Positions 36,892 to 37,855 of a stretch of DNA of 37,855 nucleotides are shown in pieces (position 1 is the first letter of the stretch; each line of letters begins with the position of its first letter). Position numbers and translations under genes: made by a program. Origin of the DNA: Akkermansia muciniphila. Lineage in GTDB: Bacteria > Verrucomicrobiota > Verrucomicrobiia > Verrucomicrobiales > V1-33. Below the pieces are notes generated by a model, which searched no databases, was not told the DNA's origin, and saw nothing but the letters and a program-made list of their open reading frames with translations. The DNA is taken from NCBI GenBank assembly GCA_945861415.1, contig CAMAUV010000042.1, forward strand, positions 1-37,855, read 5' to 3'.

Positions 36892-37287
36892 ATGAATACC
36901 AAAATGTATGTGGGGAATCTCCCCTTTAGCGCCACAGAAACTGAAATCCGCGAACTCTTCGGCCAATTTGGCCCAGTTACGGATGTATATCTGCCCATGG
37001 ATCGTGACAGCGGACGCCCCCGTGGCTTCGCCTTCGTGAGCATGGAAACAGCAGAAGGCATGAACAACGCCATTAACGAGCTTAACGGCAAGGAATGGAA
37101 CGGCCGCAGTCTGGCCATCAACGAAGCGCGTCCTAAAGAGGAACGCAGCGGTGGTGGTGGCGGTGGTCGTCCGCGCAGCTTCGGCGGTGGCGGTGGCGGC
37201 GGCGGTGGCCGTGGCGGCTACGGCGGCGGTGGTGGTGGTCGCGGCGGAGATCGCGGTGATCGTGGAGATCGCGGCGGCCGTTATTAA
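36892..37287 (+). CDS. RRM-domain RNA-binding protein with Gly/Arg-rich tail
   Basis: A 131-residue protein with one RNA-recognition motif (residues 4-82): RNP2 MYVGNLPF and RNP1 RGFAFVSM, both with the aromatic residues that stack on RNA. The C-terminal 45 residues are an RGG-like tail of Gly runs with Arg, Tyr and Asp ([14 protein letters not shown]...[13 protein letters not shown]). Such RRM/RGG proteins are common in Cyanobacteria and PVC bacteria, where several are cold-induced; regulation here is not known. A 198-base leader separates it from the TonB-like gene, and a strong terminator follows at 37320. Confidence 0.95.
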   Translation: MNTKMYVGNLPFSATETEIRELFGQFGPVTDVYLPMDRDSGRPRGFAFVSMETAEGMNNAINELNGKEWNGRSLAINEARPKEERSGGGGGGRPRSFGGGGGGGGGRGGYGGGGGGRGGDRGDRGDRGGRY

Positions 37288-37319
37288 TATACGGACCTTC
37301 CAATAACCTTCAATTCGGC

Positions 37320-37355
37320 AGCGCCGTCCGGGAAACTGGACGGCGCTTCCTTTTG
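37320..37355 (+). terminator. Intrinsic terminator of the RRM gene
   Basis: AGCGCCGTCC (37320-37329) pairs perfectly with GGACGGCGCT (37338-37347) over an 8-base loop, followed by a T-rich tail (TCCTTTT). It lies 33 bases after the stop codon. Confidence 0.9.
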
Positions 37356-37706
37356 TTCTATTCCAAGCCTACGCAAACCTGACGACTGTCAGCAGCGGGC
37401 ACAATCAACCGGCACAGGTGCCTTCTAGCGGTTCCAAAGAACAGCCGTTACAATTTATGAATCCGGTCTACTCAGCCAAACTTAGCGAAATCTCCGTGGC
37501 CGACCGGGACGGATGCTGTGTGGCGCTCTCGTGAGTAGCCGCCACCACTCTTTAATTTGAAATAATTGCGGCGGCATTCATGCCAACTGTCAGCAACATG
37601 ACTGCGGACAGGACGTGGCGGAATTTCGCGCAGGTTTTTACACCCACTTCCGACCTATCGATTTCAGAATTAAATATCGCCCTCTTTAGTGCTATCCGGA
37701 TGGAAA
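37356..37706. other. Spacer before the right IS element
   Basis: About 350 bases with no convincing gene. A 25-codon ORF (37457-37534, MNPVYSAKLSEISVADRDGC...) may be the truncated start of something, but it is too short to support. The segment ends at the IS terminal repeat at 37707. Confidence 0.4.
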
Positions 37707-37735
37707 CTAGTGTAGTGCGCATTTAATGGCGTAAC
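37707..37735 (+). repeat. IS630 terminal inverted repeat, transposase-end side
   Basis: Begins CTAGTGTAGTGCGC and ends GTAAC. It matches the inverse complement of 121-149 at 24 of 29 positions. It overlaps the last codons of the transposase, as is common in compact IS elements. Confidence 0.75.
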
Positions 37736-37855
37736 GAAAGGAGTTTTTGCCTTGCCCGGCTGACTTTTGCCAGGATGTCGGCGGCTTTGGTGGTCCAGAC
37801 GAAGGGGGTGGGATTGCTATTGTAGCTGGCGATGTAGGTTTCAATAGCCCCGATC
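37723..37855 (-). CDS. IS630-type transposase, C-terminal fragment (partial)
   Basis: The minus strand from the window edge reads IGAIETYIASYNSNPTPFVW, then TTKAADILAKVSRARQKL and LSLRH, ending TAA at 37723-37725. The Y-I-x-x-Y-N-x-x-P-x-P-F-x-W-T-x-K-A-x-x-I-L motif is the C-terminal signature of IS630-family DDE transposases. The 5' part and catalytic triad lie outside the window. The product may be from the same gene type as the N-terminal fragment at 1-87. Confidence 0.85.
   Translation of the reverse strand, partial: IGAIETYIASYNSNPTPFVWTTKAADILAKVSRARQKLLSLRH

Larger units (their letters stand above)
37707..37855 (-). mobile_element. IS630-family element, transposase-end side (partial, runs off window)
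   Basis: The right end of the window is the outer part of an IS630-type element carrying the last codons of its transposase and its terminal repeat. It is in the same orientation as the fragment at 1-149, so the whole interval is bounded by directly repeated copies of one IS family. Confidence 0.8.

Overview
The window looks like a chromosomal segment from a member of the PVC superphylum, most probably Verrucomicrobiota. The evidence is circumstantial: a 2140-residue secreted Ig/LamG/LTD/CotH protein of the kind common in that phylum, a DUF1501 protein, a CobA-HemD fusion, a fused serine hydrolase-DUF1343 (NamZ-type) protein, high GC, and starts that mostly lack a Shine-Dalgarno sequence. There is no rRNA or tRNA gene to settle the taxonomy.

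Layout. Both ends lie in IS630-type elements of the same family and orientation: the transposase N-terminus at 1-87 and the transposase C-terminus at 37723-37855. Their terminal repeats (121-149 and 37707-37735) match at 24 of 29 positions. Between them run rnhB, the giant surface protein, a dnaK-groES-groEL chaperone cluster with a strong terminator, a decayed efflux-lipoprotein fragment on the minus strand, a Sua5-type tRNA threonylcarbamoyladenosine gene, murJ, and korA without korB. Next come a minus-strand iscA-hscB pair, a membrane-anchored coiled-coil protein, murA (minus), a frameshifted DUF1501 gene (plus), and a minus-strand block: a Lon-like protein that appears catalytically dead, the AmiE/NamZ-like fusion, cobA-hemD, a TolC-like protein and a small conserved protein with its own terminator. 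The last part holds a histidine decarboxylase pseudogene, alaS, an amber-interrupted unknown ORF, a TonB-like protein and an RRM/RGG RNA-binding protein.

Functional themes. Most genes are housekeeping: protein folding, Fe-S assembly, cell-wall synthesis (murJ, murA) and recycling (AmiE-NamZ), tetrapyrrole synthesis, and translation. The accessory signal is gene decay: at least two clear relics (efflux lipoprotein, histidine decarboxylase), one probable one (35126-35854) and one frameshifted gene (DUF1501), in a segment bounded by IS copies. I found no CRISPR array, phage or defence island. The most distinctive items are the one-polypeptide AmiE-NamZ fusion, the Lon-like fold without its catalytic dyad, the histidine decarboxylase relic that keeps its frame through several stops, and the unannotated efflux relic.
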